Positions 37,272 through 49,891 of a stretch of 64,000 bases of DNA are shown here, piece after piece. The stretch covers positions 3,410,001 to 3,474,000 of the forward strand of contig JAJFZO010000799.1 of the NCBI GenBank assembly GCA_021397835.1, written 5' to 3'. The DNA is from Moringa oleifera. Taxonomy: Eukaryota > Streptophyta > Magnoliopsida > Brassicales > Moringaceae. The position numbers and the translations under genes were made by a program. Positions within the stretch are counted from its first letter, which is position 1, and each line of letters opens with the position of its first letter. The notes under the pieces were generated by a model that was not told the DNA's origin, ran no database searches, and saw only the letters and a list, made by a program, of their open reading frames with translations.

Positions 37272-40200
37272 GGAGGGTAGACATATTTGCCATTGAAACA
37301 GCAACACTAAACATACAGCATATTGAACATATTAATGGAAATTTAAAAAGGGGGTTCCGAAGGAACTAGAAAATCCCCGTAATGTCTACAAGATATTAAG
37401 TTATATAATGGTAGCCAAATATGAAACATACCTGCTTGAAGATGGTGCTGGTTCCAGATCCTTCCAACCCAAATAGCAGAAGCTTCTGGACCTTGCCCTG
37501 CTCCAAATACCCTGGCACAGATCTACCTGAAACTGTAGTTGGATCTTCTTTTGGCCCAAGAGGATTGCCAGGAGGTACAGGCAATGAAAATAACGAACAA
37601 ATGAAACGAGTAGACGCCTGCCTACCAAAAATCAAACCATGATTGAATAAAAAATCAATTCCAAACAGTTTCATCAAATCTCAAAATTATAACCAGCAAC
37701 ACTTAGTGAATATTCACAGATAGTAAGAGAACCTTTCCCCATATGTTCCCCTTAATATTATTTTGACCCTCTTCCTCATAAGATCCATCGTCATACACCC
37801 AAAAATGAGTATCCCGGGGGCATTGTACCTTGGCCAACTGAGAAAAAAAAAAAAGGTAAATAAGAATGCAATAGGCTTAAACAGATTATAATAGATAAAT
37901 GACATTATCAGCATCATTAGCTTTTACAGGCTTAGATGGAAGAAAAAACAGTTAAGTAAATCACTAAAACCGTCAGATTCCTTGAAGTAGCAACATCTTG
38001 GATGATAAAATTTAAATGATGGTGTTAAAAATAAAGATGATGCAGACAAGGAGATCATTTGAGAAAGTAAGAGACAGCCGCAAATATAACACATTTCAAG
38101 AGCGTTACTGATTCCAATTGTTCAATTAATAAAATCCATAAAGGATTCTGATTAAAAGAAAAAACAAGATCCATAATGGATACTTAGAATAGAGAACAGT
38201 AAGAGATTACAAAAGATAAAAAACTAAGTTAAAATAATGATCATACAAACTCAGATTTCAAATTTATGTTAAAATAATTAAATTCAAAGCTTCTGTTTGA
38301 TGTTTCTCAAACTTCATATGAAGATTTTTACAATTCGACAAACATTTTTTGTCTGAACATTTAGATATTTCAGAACTGCAAACAAATAAAATAACTGATA
38401 AATACTTGTCATCTTCCAATAGCCTTTACATAATATTGGACATTTCTTTTTCATATAAGAATAATACTGGACAATTCTACAGGACACATGACTTTTATTA
38501 ATGACAAATATCCCCCTTTTGCCCAAATTAGCACTAAATACCCCAAAACATTTGTTGTTCAAAGCTGCAATATAGATATTGGAGGATGGTCATTTATTTG
38601 GTAAAAACAAAAACCATAAGTTAGATTGCTACAGAAACAAACAACCCATAGATTGCTTGTAATGCACTAGACATTTATTAACAGATACCAGTCAGATTCA
38701 TTAACAGATATAAGCTTCCAACTTCGCCCAGAACCTCTTGACATAACCTACCACAGAACACTTCAAGTGACACATGACCACAGAATGCTGGAAGGGACGA
38801 GAAACCCTTAACTGATTCAGACAGTCAGCTAGAACTTAATATATGAGGGATCGCAAATTGCTCCACAAAGTGTGATTCAAATAGATCCCATGGAGACCAC
38901 TAAATAACTCAGTAAGACAAGTTTGAAAGACCAATTTTGTGACACTTTATGTAAAACCACAATTATATGACAATTTCACACCATGGAAAGGAAGTATTGC
39001 CTAATGCTAGTTACGTTATTTAAAAAAAAAAAAAAAGGAAGAAGAAGAAGAAGAAGAAGAAAAATCCGCACAATGGTATCAACTCAAAGTTTGAAAACTA
39101 CATAAATACTCCAAATGGAATCCAGATCATTGAATGCCTTTGTTTGACACAAGTCAAATGCTTTCTAGTAGAATGGTTCTCTATCACAAGCAAAGCACAC
39201 ATACTTATGGCTGACCGCCATCCTTATTTATTCAATTACTCACTTCTATGACCTTCCTCCAATTATTGATTGGCAGATCATTTGCGGAAGAAGACAGGGT
39301 GATGAGGGGCTATGATAGTGAGCTAAAATGCTCTTCAGACCAATAACTGAATAGCAAACATAATTTTCTAGACTGACACCTCTCTTTCCCACCCGGCACT
39401 GTCCGAAAATGTTGGTTAAGACCCCTATATGTGGTAAAGATTGTAGTAAAATAACTAACTACACTAACTTATCTTCAAATTTTGTTTGGAAAATGAAGTT
39501 CTACTGAAAGTAACAAAAGCTGGATGGCTCTACTAGCAAAATTGAAGATGAATAAGTTAATTTGTTGTTAGCATAATAGTGTTCTCAACCGCAAGAATCA
39601 AGACTTATTTTGTAAGGAAAAAATGAATTATGATTGGATACAGTTAACAGAGCTTCTGATATAGCAGTGGTAAACTTGATTAAACGCCTTGTGATTGAAA
39701 GGACTAACATTTTTTACTTTTTTTTTTTTTTTGCTTTTTTGGGACAAATATCATCAAATCTTCTAGCAAGTGATAGTTTATAAACTCAAAAGTTTAACAG
39801 GTCACTATAATGGCTAAGATATTTATGTGAGCTGTAATGGCTTTATAATTTTCCAAGATTTACCAGAGAGAGGATTTAATTTACAAATTGTTAAAACCTT
39901 TTAATGTGTTTGATGAGAGATTGTGACTAGAAAATACAAGTGAAATAGATAGATACCTTGAGCACTCTAAGCTCAATCTTCGTGATTTCACGGCCATTAA
40001 TGTAAACCTTAGTGTTTCCATTGCTGGCTTCGGGCTGAAGCTTGCCCCCAATATTCAATTTCGAACTGATAACCCTATCAGGCTTCTCTCCCTCCTGAAA
40101 TTCAGTTCAAATAAAATAACCAGTCAAGATGCAAACTAAAAAAGGAAAAACAGAGAAATGAAGATGGAACAATCATCCTTTTCCAAAGTGGTGACGCCAA

Positions 40201-41221
40201 TTTTCACCTGTCCCCAAAGACCAGAATCTTTGTCATACCAATACTTGCCCGGCTTCAACTTCTGCGGAGGCAGGGGACAACCCAAGACTTCTGCCAACTC
40301 GTCTGGCCTTAACTGCCTCCCGTTTACAGTCAATTGCTCCGGCCTCAGCTGATTGGCCGCACACTCCCTTTCCGCCTTCATTATCTGCCGGACCTCCAAG
40401 GGACTACACACTTTGGACAAAATCCTCGAACAATTTCCCAAAGTCGACCTTTTGGCCTCGTCTATGGGCTGCCCGATGCAGCTGACGCACTTCCTGCCTT
40501 CAGGCATCGATCCCATGGCCTTAAGCAAACAACTGCTACAGTACCTCGCGTCGCAGACCAGACACGCCTCCCTCTCCTTCAACCTGTTCCCTTTTCCGCA
40601 CCTACTGCAAACTCCTCTCGCCTTCTTGTTCTTCTTTGGACATTTCTCTTCTCCACTCCTCCGACAATCAACGGGCGATCCCATGGCATCACTGGACTGC
40701 GCCGCGGAAGACGAGTAGCCATCATCTTCAGTCTCTGGATCCGTCGGCGTCTTGAATGTCACCACAGTCGATCTTTTCCCATCATCAGCAACCAACACAG
40801 GAGGCTCCTGAGCCAAATCGGAGGCAGAACCAACCAACTCCTCCTCAACAGCATCGCAGAATTCATCATTCTTCTGCTTAGATAAATCAGAGTGACCTCT
40901 GCAAGAGGGACTACTCCGGGACTGTTTGTGCGAGCATCCATTATTAATAGGGCTGAACCTCGACAGCTTTCCGGCGATTGGCGCGGCCACCGGAATGGAG
41001 GAAGGGCAGTCAGAGACAGACACCATAGAAGAGGTGCGAATGGAGAGGGAGTTGACTTCCACTGGATCGATCCTGGGGACCTCGTACGGAACTGGAGGCC
41101 CCTCGTACTCCACAGCGATGGAGAAATCCAGCTGCTCTTCGTCCGGTACTGGCGCACCCGCCGGTAACATTTTCCTGAGCATCTCTTCCCAGCTTTTCTC
41201 TCGTCCCGTTTCCGACGCCAT
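30097..41221 (-). CDS. XLG3: Extra-large GTP-binding protein (XLG3-like G-alpha), 8 exons
   Basis: Exons: 40208-41221, 39957-40094, 37733-37837, 37432-37617, 34405-34579, 32324-32568, 30782-30951, 30097-30676; total 2613 nt, 870 aa, all GT-AG. First ATG is 41221 ([20 protein letters not shown]), as in XLG3 rather than the longer XLG1/2 starts. Residues 205-248 hold eight cysteines in four CX2C pairs (the RING-like cysteine region of XLGs), followed by [10 protein letters not shown]. The G-alpha-like half has a P-loop GLEGSGTST (469-477), [38 protein letters not shown] (699-715) and NKYD (754-757). The usual switch II DVGGQ is replaced by SKGLHDG, so the catalytic glutamine is absent, a known XLG trait. 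XLGs pair with G-beta-gamma at the plasma membrane and nucleus in immunity, root growth and hormone responses. Introns are large (up to 2.9 kb) and hold a LINE and a tandem duplication. Confidence 0.95.
33356..33856 (+). mobile_element. 5'-truncated LINE retrotransposon in intron 5 of XLG3
   Basis: The 19 bp sequence GTATTAAGAAGGGTTGACT stands on both sides (33337-33355 and 33857-33875), a perfect target-site duplication. Between them, plus-strand sequence encodes the C-terminal tail of a plant L1-type reverse transcriptase ORF: a zinc-knuckle-like start (HLFLECE-like, here with a stop), then [37 protein letters not shown] and, near 33790-33840, [17 protein letters not shown] sequence. The insert ends in a short A-rich AATAACAA rather than a long poly(A). 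Only about 500 bases of the 3' end were copied, typical of aborted reverse transcription. It lies antisense to XLG3 between exons 5 and 6, away from splice sites. Confidence 0.9.
34831..35316. repeat. 243 bp tandem duplication in intron 4 of XLG3
   Basis: Copy 1 is 34831-35073 and copy 2 is 35074-35316; both begin TCCCCTGAT and follow each other directly. Long blocks are identical, for example CAAGCTCCTA, AACCACACTGCCTA and CACCTTGCAGTCACGTTTTA. A more diverged third copy of part of the unit may lie at about 35470-35575. No coding potential. Confidence 0.9.
37226..37271. repeat. A-rich (AAAAC)n simple repeat
   Basis: A run of A followed by AAAAC/AAAAAC units, just past exon 4 of XLG3, in intron 4. 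Confidence 0.85.
39037..39061. repeat. (GAA)n microsatellite
   Basis: About eight GAA units after a run of A, in intron 2 of XLG3. Confidence 0.9.
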
Positions 41222-42460
41222 TGAAGAAATCCTAGCAGATTCCACTCTTTGTTTGGCTACTGAGCGAGTGTCAGAAAATGAGAGAGACAGAGAGAAGCAG
41301 TTGGAAGAAAGTGAACGGAGGGGTTAAGTGATGGAATGCGTTTTGACATTTTACAGGTTTGGACGGCGTGATTCCGTTACATGTAACGTCATTGATGGCT
41401 GGGCTAGGAGAGTTTCAACTTTTAAGAACTCAATTTTAACATAGGGAAATGCTTTAGTCAACCATGAAAAAGTGAAGATTTGGTGCACTGCACATGAAAG
41501 CGATAAATATAATAAAAAAATCCTTATTGCTTCATTTTCAAAACTTCATGTTAATCTGTTCGATAGGGATGAGCTGCCCTTGTCCAAAATCTTTTTGTCA
41601 AATTTAGGTTTTAGGAAATTAAAAAAAAAATTCAAAACTCAAATCAAATAAAAATAAAATTTTAGACAAATTAATTATTTTCTAATAAGTTGTTTTTATT
41701 AATAAGAGTATTTTTTAATTTTAATATATATTATTTTCAAAAAATCATATATTTAATAAATATTTAAAACGGTAAAGAAATTTAAAAGCGACTATGATCG
41801 GACAAATATGAATGCCAATTATTTTATTATAATTAGTGATTTTAAAAAATAACTTAAATTAATAAATTGGATTAATAAGGTAGGAATTTGAATGATGCCA
41901 CATTAAATTCGAATTTTTGACCTAACCTCATAAATATTATTAAAACAATTTTTTTAAAAAATAAAAAATACAAATACATCACAATTGATATTATAAAGGC
42001 CAACACGTTTAAAAGAAAAACGAAAACAACGAATGAGGATGCAACACGTGTGAGAGTAGTTTTATAATTATTATTAAAGATGGGCAGTGGAAAGCGAAGA
42101 AGCTTCTGTGAGGTCTGAGTAAGTCTAATTTCCTTTATTATTATTTATTATGTGGGGTTTGTTTGATTATATTGATTGTTTTTAGTCAGACTCATCTTTG
42201 GTTCATCACATGACTTTTCTATCAGGCAAGGGAAGAAAAATTCAAGACCTGCAAACCTGACTATGAATTGGGTTTCTTTTCATTGTCAAAAGATCTCTAC
42301 ATATAAATAATTTTAAAATAAAATCATTTCATGAACTGGTAAGGATTTGTTTGCGTAGATTCTGACAAATCACAATTCAAAGAAGGCAAAATAATTTTCT
42401 ATCTTCCAGAATTTTTCAAGACATTTTACCAGTTTAATAAAAATAATTTTCTTGATACAC
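41222..42460. other. 5' flank of XLG3 and AT-rich spacer
   Basis: The first 130 bases are GA-rich (CT-rich in XLG3 sense) and likely form the 5' UTR and core promoter. Past about 41400 the DNA turns AT-rich with no gene seen. Confidence 0.5.
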
Positions 42461-42469
42461 GCATTGTTC

Positions 42470-42802
42470 CATGTTGTTTTTGAAAGAATGAGGTCAAAAA
42501 AGTTTTTTTAATATTTTTTTCATTTACTTGTCAATCTCTTATTTAATGGATATTTTTTTTCTTAATTTATTAATTTTACTATTTTTCTTTTGAGTCTCAT
42601 ATTTTCTCATTTTTTAGATTTTCTTTATTTTTTATCATGTTCTTTACTTTGACATTACCTTTGGATTACGCTTCCCCTTCTCTTCTAACATGTGATATCG
42701 AACCAGGTTAACGAACATTAAATCACCTTAGATCTCCTTAATTGGACTGAGTTCATGACATAATGGGTTAAGTTCATGACATTTTTTAGGCTTACTCCAA
42801 CA
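42470..42802 (-). repeat. Left LTR-like end of the gypsy element
   Basis: It matches 47975-48318 and the following copy, including blocks such as ATGTGATATCGA and TTCATGACATAATG-like sequence. It is diverged, and its left half is shorter than in the right copies. The right edge reads CCAACA. Confidence 0.75.
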
Positions 42803-43079
42803 TCTTCCTTTCTCTTTTGGGAGTATATCGAGGACTAAAAGGTACCAATACATCACGACATGTGTCTAAACTTTCTCTTCTTATCTATTATTTTTCTTAT
42901 GTTCCATCGTAATGAGTTTAAGGACTATAGGCTTCATTCAACTGAAACTATGACACTCTACTGTGGAAAAAGTCTGAGGATGTGAAAACTTAAGAATTTT
43001 TCTATGGTTTGAGAGCTTACAATATATAACAGATCATGCTTGGGAAGGCATACTCGTCACTTTGAGTATTTTCATCTTT

Positions 43080-45360
43080 AGTATGCTTGTGATATGTCAA
43101 GCTCACCTATTGTTACTTCACCAAGTGTCGCCTTCAATTAGTCGATTTGAACCACTCATTCCAATCTTATATTCGTTAGATGAATCTCAATCGTTGGTGC
43201 TCATACCTTTTAAGGGCCATTTTTTCAGGTTATCTTTATTTTACTCCTAATTTGTCTTTCATGAGTTATCTGTTGCTCCTTTTCAATTTTTCTCACCTTT
43301 TTTGTCAGACTACTTCCTCTCACCTTTCTTCTTTACCTAGTAAGTGACTTTTTCCTCTTCTTTTCTTTCTTTTTTTGTGTCTTCATGGTTCCTTTTGAGA
43401 GCTCTCGTGTGTTTGTGGAACTCAAAGTAAGTGGTTTCAATGGTTCTGATGAGTTAGTGAATCTTGAGTCTTTTGTGGTTAATTAGGTCCATAATCTCTA
43501 GCAACCACTTAGGGCTTTATAAGACTAAATCTGACATCTTCCTTTCTGTTGAAATGCTTACTCCTTATGAAGAGGACTAAGCATGTGTACCATAAGGGAA
43601 AAAGATATGTCTTTATTAAAACATGCTTGCGTCGGGTTAAGGTTCTCTATTCATCTTTTTATCTAGCAAACATTTCGCATTTATAAGGTGTCTCCCACTC
43701 AATTGGTGTCTAACTCTTTCAGGATTATCATCAATTTCATGTAAGTTTTGATCAGCCACTGTGCCTTTTTTTTGTTTTTTTGTTTTTTTTTTTACATTTC
43801 CTTATTTCTAAACTTCTATGCCTTTCATAAGCATCTAAATGGACAAGTCGATGCCACTTTTGTTTTTTTAGTTATTACATGTTTTTCGCTAAACTTTCTA
43901 CAATCCGAAACTAAAAGAACAAAAAAAAAAATTGTATCATGGCAAGGTTTAAATGCCACTTTGATACCTTGAAAGATTCCACTTATTAGGGACATCAATA
44001 CTCTATAGCTACTCGAGGAAAACCTTCATTTGTATATTAACTTAGCATATCGAGGTGGTCAGCTATATGTGCCTCATTCCACATAGTGCATAAAATGCCC
44101 CCTTGACCCCCATCTTAGGTCTAATGGTTGTGGCAAAGGTAGTGGTCGTATTAGGGTGATGATTCCTTAATCAACAGGCCATGTAGAGTCCTCGAAGAGA
44201 AAAAGATCTCGTAATGCACTGGTTATGAAAGGAATTGGGTGGTAGGCGTTTTATTCTAACAAACTTTTTTTCTTGTTTCAAAGAAAAATGACAAGATGGT
44301 TCATATTCCTTCAAAATTACACGTCACATCTATTTGGGAAGCTTTATATATGCCTAAATGCGGGACTACCAAAATCGCAAAGGCTCCTTCTAAGTGTCGA
44401 CGGCTAATCAAGGGCGACACCTCTCAACACATCAACTCTACCACCAACCCTTTTAAGGACATCATTACTATTATTGAGGATATTGAGGATGCAAAGGCCC
44501 TTTTTTAATTGATGAAGACATTCTTAAACTAAGGGTAACTTTAGAACACATCCAAGTGTCAATAAATCCTATCGGGAAGGAAATCCACATATATTACTGA
44601 TCGAACAGATTTAACTTTGAATACTTTTATCACTACGTTTGTTCTTTGAGGAATCATTTTGAAGAGAGATAAGGAGCACTTGTAAAGGAACACTTAGGTG
44701 AAGTTTATAAAAGAGTGTATGTTTACCATCGCCCAAGTAATGTTTGGTAAATTATTTTCTCTATTTCCTTTTCTTTTCTTCAATATCCTCTTACTTCGAC
44801 AAGCTGCCCTACCATCCATTCTTTTAGTTAATGAATTTTTAGAATTCAAGGATAAGATTACTCTCTTATAAATGCAAGTCAATAAGCTTACTTGATCCTT
44901 AGTAGAATAGAGCTACAGTCAGTCGCTTTGGAAGATTGAGTGAGGGGCTTAAAAGGGGGAAAGATAATCTTTCTTAATAGTTGTTGTTGTTGTCTTAAAA
45001 GGGGAGCATCAGATCGTGCTAAAGAGTCTGCGAGCTTAACACACTTTGAAGCTCAAAGATGCTGAGAAAGAAAGGCGTAAAAGAGAAATAGTGGAAGATA
45101 AAAAGTCCCATAAGTGAAGGGATGATGCCAATGTGTTATTTCATGTGACGTACAAGTTAGTCTGAATGGACACAATCACTAAGGTCAATGAGAAGTTTCT
45201 AAGCCTGGATCTTAATTGCATGAAGACAGCAATAGATTAGTCTAAGGTTCAGTCTAAGGCCAATGAAGGGGACTCAAATTCATCTTTAGACGAGAAATTA
45301 CCAGAAGCAATCTAGTCGAGCAATCAGAAGGAACCACTTTAATCGTTGGAGACTCTAAGA
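43080..45360 (+). pseudogene. Plus-strand ORF remnants opposite to gypsy pol
   Basis: On the strand opposite pol, broken frames show a plant retroelement protein pattern usually labelled 'transposase (putative), gypsy type' (PF04195-like). At about 43680-43990 a block reads SPTQLVSNSFRIIINFM, then LFLNFYAFHKHLNGQVDATF. Near 44290-44500 a basic to acidic linker follows (SKLHVTSIWEALYMPK), and about 45180-45330 reads NEKFLSLDLNCMKT with an acidic, serine-rich tail. No frame exceeds about 75 codons, so it is non-functional. The match is recalled by eye, not aligned; the function of this protein family is unknown. Confidence 0.45.
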
Positions 45361-45585
45361 CGATGTAGTTATTTTACCTTTTTAAATACTATATCTTTAG
45401 GATGTGGAGTTTAAATAATTTTTTCTTGTCATTTTCTTTTCCTTCTTTTTTATGTTTGTTATTTTATAAATGATCAATCTTCATTTGGAAACTTCAAACC
45501 TCTTTTTTTAGCCATTGTTACATGGATCTTTTGTAGAACAAGTTCCCAGATGATTCTCTCATAGAGATTGCTTTGGTTTTGGCCA

Positions 45586-45790
45586 AGTCTTAGGTTGACT
45601 TAGGCTTTACTAAAGTCTTAGATTGATGTCCCGTCTTTTGTTAAGGTCTTTCAGTAAAGGACATTATCCGTGGGCTTGTCTCTGATGATTTCTTCGTATG
45701 GCTTTACTCAAGTCTTAAGATTAGTGCCCCACCTTTGGTTATGATCTTTCAGTATGGGTCATTCTCAGGGGATATGTCCTTAGATAATTC
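45586..45790. repeat. Degenerate two-copy direct repeat, about 110 bp period
   Basis: Two diverged copies share AAAGTCTTA / CAAGTCTTA, GATCTTTCAGTA-like and GATGATTTCTT-like blocks in the same order, inside the gypsy relic left of its RT. Confidence 0.6.
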
Positions 45791-47857
45791 TCTTAAATCA
45801 AAAAATATTACTTTATAGCAAAACATGCCTACATGTGTAATGAAGGAATGTACTTATGTTTCAAGTTTGATTTGGTTGTAGTTAAAGAACGCATCCATGA
45901 AGCTCAACACTTTGTATTTGATTGTATTATCTATGAACTGGCCAATCCTATGAAAGGAAAAACTATCTTTAGGATAAGCTCAATTAAAGTTTATGAAGTC
46001 TACACACATATGTCATTTTTCATTGGCTTTTTTTACTAAGGCCACGTTTGAGAGCTGCTCTAGATACTATATCAGCATGATGAATTTTGTTACTAATGAT
46101 TTTTATATTCTACCTTGATGACCTCTTGTTTCTTTAAGGCAAAGCTACTTTTCTTTTGCTTAAACTGGCTTAAAAGGAAGGGATTTACCGCTCTGTCACT
46201 TTTACACTAATGCTGGGCATGTTGCCTACTGTCCACGCAAAGACTTCCAATTTTCCTTTAAGGAAAGCTAATGGATGCTCCTTGAACCATTAAAGGAAAC
46301 ATATTTCGACATTGGCAGATTCGACAGGGATTAGTTCCAATATCACAAGCTTCTCCATCGCTTTGTTGAGTTGTGCCGTAGTTGGTTCCCCGGTGATGAC
46401 TTTGATCGCCTCTTAACTTACATAATCGAAAATTCTTCTATTTTTTCGTTTTTAGGTTATCTGCAACTGCTTTGGTGGGGGCTTAATCCAAGGGTTAACA
46501 TTGCTGCCCTTTTGATTAACATACTATCTTAAATGTCCCTTCAAGATAAGAGTTTTAATTTCATCTTAGAGTTGCTTACATGCTTCCATCTCATGGTCAA
46601 AATCCTAATAAAACTAGTAATACCTAGTTTGATCCCTTATCTCTAGCAGGGTGATCATCCTTCAAAGGTGCCTCAATATCCTTTCATTCTAGACCACTAT
46701 CATTACACTTGTTTGGGAGATGTTGAGAGGGGTGAAGCTTTGCAATTGAGAGGGATTACCGAATCTATTTGGGAGAATAAATCCTGATTTGATGGCAAAC
46801 AGCTTGTTCTAGTTGTTCGATCCTGTCATCCCTGAAAGTCATTACCCCAACATCGATCTTCTGCCTTACTTTCCTTATTTGGGGACTATTGTCTGGTTTT
46901 TCTTTTTCTTTTACTTTTTTTTCTTACTTTTAATATTTTTTTTGCCAATGCTAATAACTCTACCATATTTTATGCGGGCTCACAAAAAAAAAAGCATCAA
47001 AGAATGACCTTCCTATAGGGCTTCCACCATAATCACCATAGTTATTAAGTCTTGGAGTTGATCTACATACAAGGCTTTTTAGTTGAAACATAAGACATAA
47101 TCTTAAAGTGACTATTCCAAGGACTAAGGCACGACCATGAAGTCATTCAGATGTTTCTTACTTGGCTAACTAGTAATGAAGTATGTAAGAAAAGATTATG
47201 ATATTTGTTTAAAACTTAGTATGTTCCCTAGTTTGAGGGACACAAACTAATTACGCCTTGGTCCTGTTGATATGGTAAGGAACACTTTGCATAAAACGGA
47301 GTCAAATGCTTTGTAAACCAACATTATGCTCTTGTACTTGTCCAGGTGGTCTTTGAGATCTCTTATCCTATTGTATGGCTCGATTTAAGAGGATGCATAG
47401 GTATTTGGAGATGAGCTCACTTAGAATGTTATCATCAAATGGAGGCCAAGGATCACATTCATCATTCACTTCAACTCCATGGGCGGATTTCTAGTCTAAG
47501 CATCACAATCTTTAATAAGTGCGTGCATCATCATGTTGCCTTAAAGGAAAGGTCCTTAATGCCTCTTAATTCGAGCTCTAATCTAATAATCAATTTCTTT
47601 CAACACGCTCGTTATCCCTTTCGTTGAAAGCATATAACTCATGATAAGCCCAACACCTTTGGTTTTCTTCTAACTAAAGCATCACATTGTTCATCTCTCG
47701 TATCCTTTTTCATAGTAGGGTAAGTTACATTGCTTGAAAATGGTGTTCTTGGTCCCTCCTCATAGGGGAGTACGAGCTCTATCAACATCTCACCCAACGC
47801 TAATGGTAGACTTCAAGTCGAGTTTAGATCAAAATGGAATACTTCGAAGCTAGGCCA

Positions 47858-48785
47858 TAGTTTTAGACTTTAACTTCTGCCTTTGCAATGAGCTAGACTT
47901 AAACCAGTACTTTCAGTGGCATGTTACTCAATTTCACACTAACAAAAGTTATATTTCTCGTAAACTTTCCATGGATGTTGTCAATGTTATTTTTACAGGA
48001 ATGAAGCCAAAAAAGTTTTCTTAATACGCTTTTCTCTTTAGTTCACTTATCAACCCTTTATTCAGCGAGTTTCTTCCTTTTTTATACTTGTCAGCTTCAC
48101 CATTCATCCTTGAGCCTTGTATTCCTCCCTTCTTGAATCCCGTTTGTCCTTGGTTACGTTCTCAACTCTAACATTACTTTTAGACTATGCTTCCCCTTAA
48201 CGTGTGATATCGAGTCAAGTTGATAAACATTAGATTACCGTGGATCTCTCTTAATAGGTTTAGTTCGTGACATAATGAGTTGAGTCCATGACATTTTCTT
48301 GAGTTTACTTCAATAATATATATAGTTTTAGACTTCAACTTCTGCCTTTGTAACGAGCTAGACTTGAGCAAGCGCTTTTGGTGCCATATTGCTCAATTTC
48401 CCCCCAAGGAGAGTTATACTTCTCATAAACTTTCCATAAATGGTGCCAATGTCGTTTTTAAAGGAATAAAACTAAGAAAGTTTTCTTTTATAAGCTTTTC
48501 TCTTTAGTTCACTTGTCAGCCCTCTGTTCAACAAATTTCTTCCTTTTTTATACTTGTTCGCTTAACCATTCATTCTTCAGCCTCGTATTCCCTCCTTAAA
48601 TCTCTTCTATCCTTGATCACGTTCTTAGCTCTAACATTACTTTTCGATTATGCTTCCCCCTAACGTATGGTGTCGAGTTAACTTGATAAACATTAGATTA
48701 CATTGGACCTCCCTCAATCAGTTGAGCCTATGATATGATGAGTTGACTCCATGATATTTTTTGAGTTTACTTTAATAATATATAT
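47858..48785 (-). repeat. Tandemly doubled right LTR-like repeat, 465 bp period
   Basis: Copy A is 47858-48322 and copy B is 48323-48785. Both start TAGTTTTAGACTT and end in an (AT)-rich ATAATATATA tract. They share long blocks such as TCTCTTTAGTTCACTT and ATTACTTTT. Copies differ at scattered positions. Part of the same unit forms the left end at 42470-42802. Confidence 0.88.
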
Positions 48786-49891
48786 ATATATATAATATTG
48801 TTAAGATTTTAAATGATGTATTGATATTATTTGCAAGGACAATTTTTCAATGATATGACATTTCATGTTTGACACTTTAATTCATCACATTTTAATTTAT
48901 ATTTTATTATCACCATTAATTTAATAAATCAAAATTTTGTTTGATGATGATGAATTCATCTTCATGTAATGTTACGTATCCAAAATCAAATACAGAAAAT
49001 AAGTTGCAGCAATTATACTCTCATGATTTTAGAAGAATCAAAACTCTTTATAGTAATGGATGAAAACCATCATGCTAAATGGGAAAGAGGAGACCAATTT
49101 CTCCTTACTATAGACAAATACGGCTGTTTTGGTCATCCTTGGCGTCATTGATCAAAGCGCACGAAAGGGGAACACACGAAATCCTTGGTCATATTGAGAA
49201 TAGGTCTGCTTCTTACGATAATAAGAGCCGATTCTTCCCTACTCAGTACAAAATCATATAAAATTTGATGAATCCAATCCTGACTCCTTCATACCCAACT
49301 AACATAATTTAATTGATCCCACCGAAGACCCTCAGGCCCACAAATTAAATTAAATAAAAAATACATGCCTAAGAGCATGAGATCATTTAACCATAATGAC
49401 ACATGTTGCCCAGAAATGATCTACTTTGGCAATAAGTCTTCCTACCATTGAATTTAGGACCTCTCTGCTTTGCATCCAAAGTGACTTTCAAAACTCATGA
49501 ATGTGAAAGGCAGGAAAGGAAGCACTTCCAATTTATAAATAAAAGATGCTTTTGAAGGACTAAGCTGCCAAGCCACTACTTTTCCTTTTACAATATGGAT
49601 TTGATCAAAGGAGAAGCTATTCATTTCTTTTACTTTCAATCATTATTGATTTTTGGTTTAATATATATTAAGCAAATCCCATCATCCCATTATTCACAGT
49701 GTGCATGCCTGGAAATAAAACTACAGCCATCAGATGCACAAACTTTACATAACAACATAAGCAATTAAGAGGACAATTAAAAAGTAAATTTCACTGAAAG
49801 TAGGTCTTCTATTACAATGAAGCTGAAGCATTCGACAAGAAAGGAACAGGCAATGAGGAAGATATCATTCTTTCCAGAGTTGCACATATCT
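48786..49891. other. Spacer and 3' flank of the SSU72 gene
   Basis: No gene recognised. The last few hundred bases left of 49892 should contain the SSU72 3' UTR. Confidence 0.5.

Larger units (their letters stand above)
42470..48785 (-). mobile_element. Large decayed Ty3/gypsy element with antisense coding remnants
   Basis: LTR-like ends flank the region: one left copy (42470-42802) and two tandem right copies (47858-48785). Minus-strand coding order fits Ty3/gypsy. Gag-like sequence lies at about 47450-46990 (fragments resembling LKDHLDKYKSIMLVYKAF and a final VDQLQDLITM). A protease-RT linker is at about 46440-46130 (EHPLAFLKGKLEVFAWTVGN, MPSISVKV). Reverse transcriptase is at about 46060-45780 (MCVDFINFN, AYPKDSF, VLSFMDAFFNYNQIKLET). 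All are riddled with stops. Between RT and the left LTR, the plus strand carries separate coding remnants (43080-45360). RNase H and integrase were not recognised and may be deleted. An antisense ORF in this position is known from Tat-lineage elements; lineage assignment is inference. Confidence 0.75.

Noticed and set aside
37396..37677. A 93-codon frame starting before XLG3 exon 4 that could suggest another start
   Set aside because: It begins within intron 3; the splice acceptor at 37618 joins it in phase to exon 3, as in other XLG genes.
40334..41327. Several plus-strand frames of 91-183 codons and a minus frame of 132 codons
   Set aside because: All are shadows of XLG3 exon 1, which is GC-richer than its surroundings and so has few stops in other frames.
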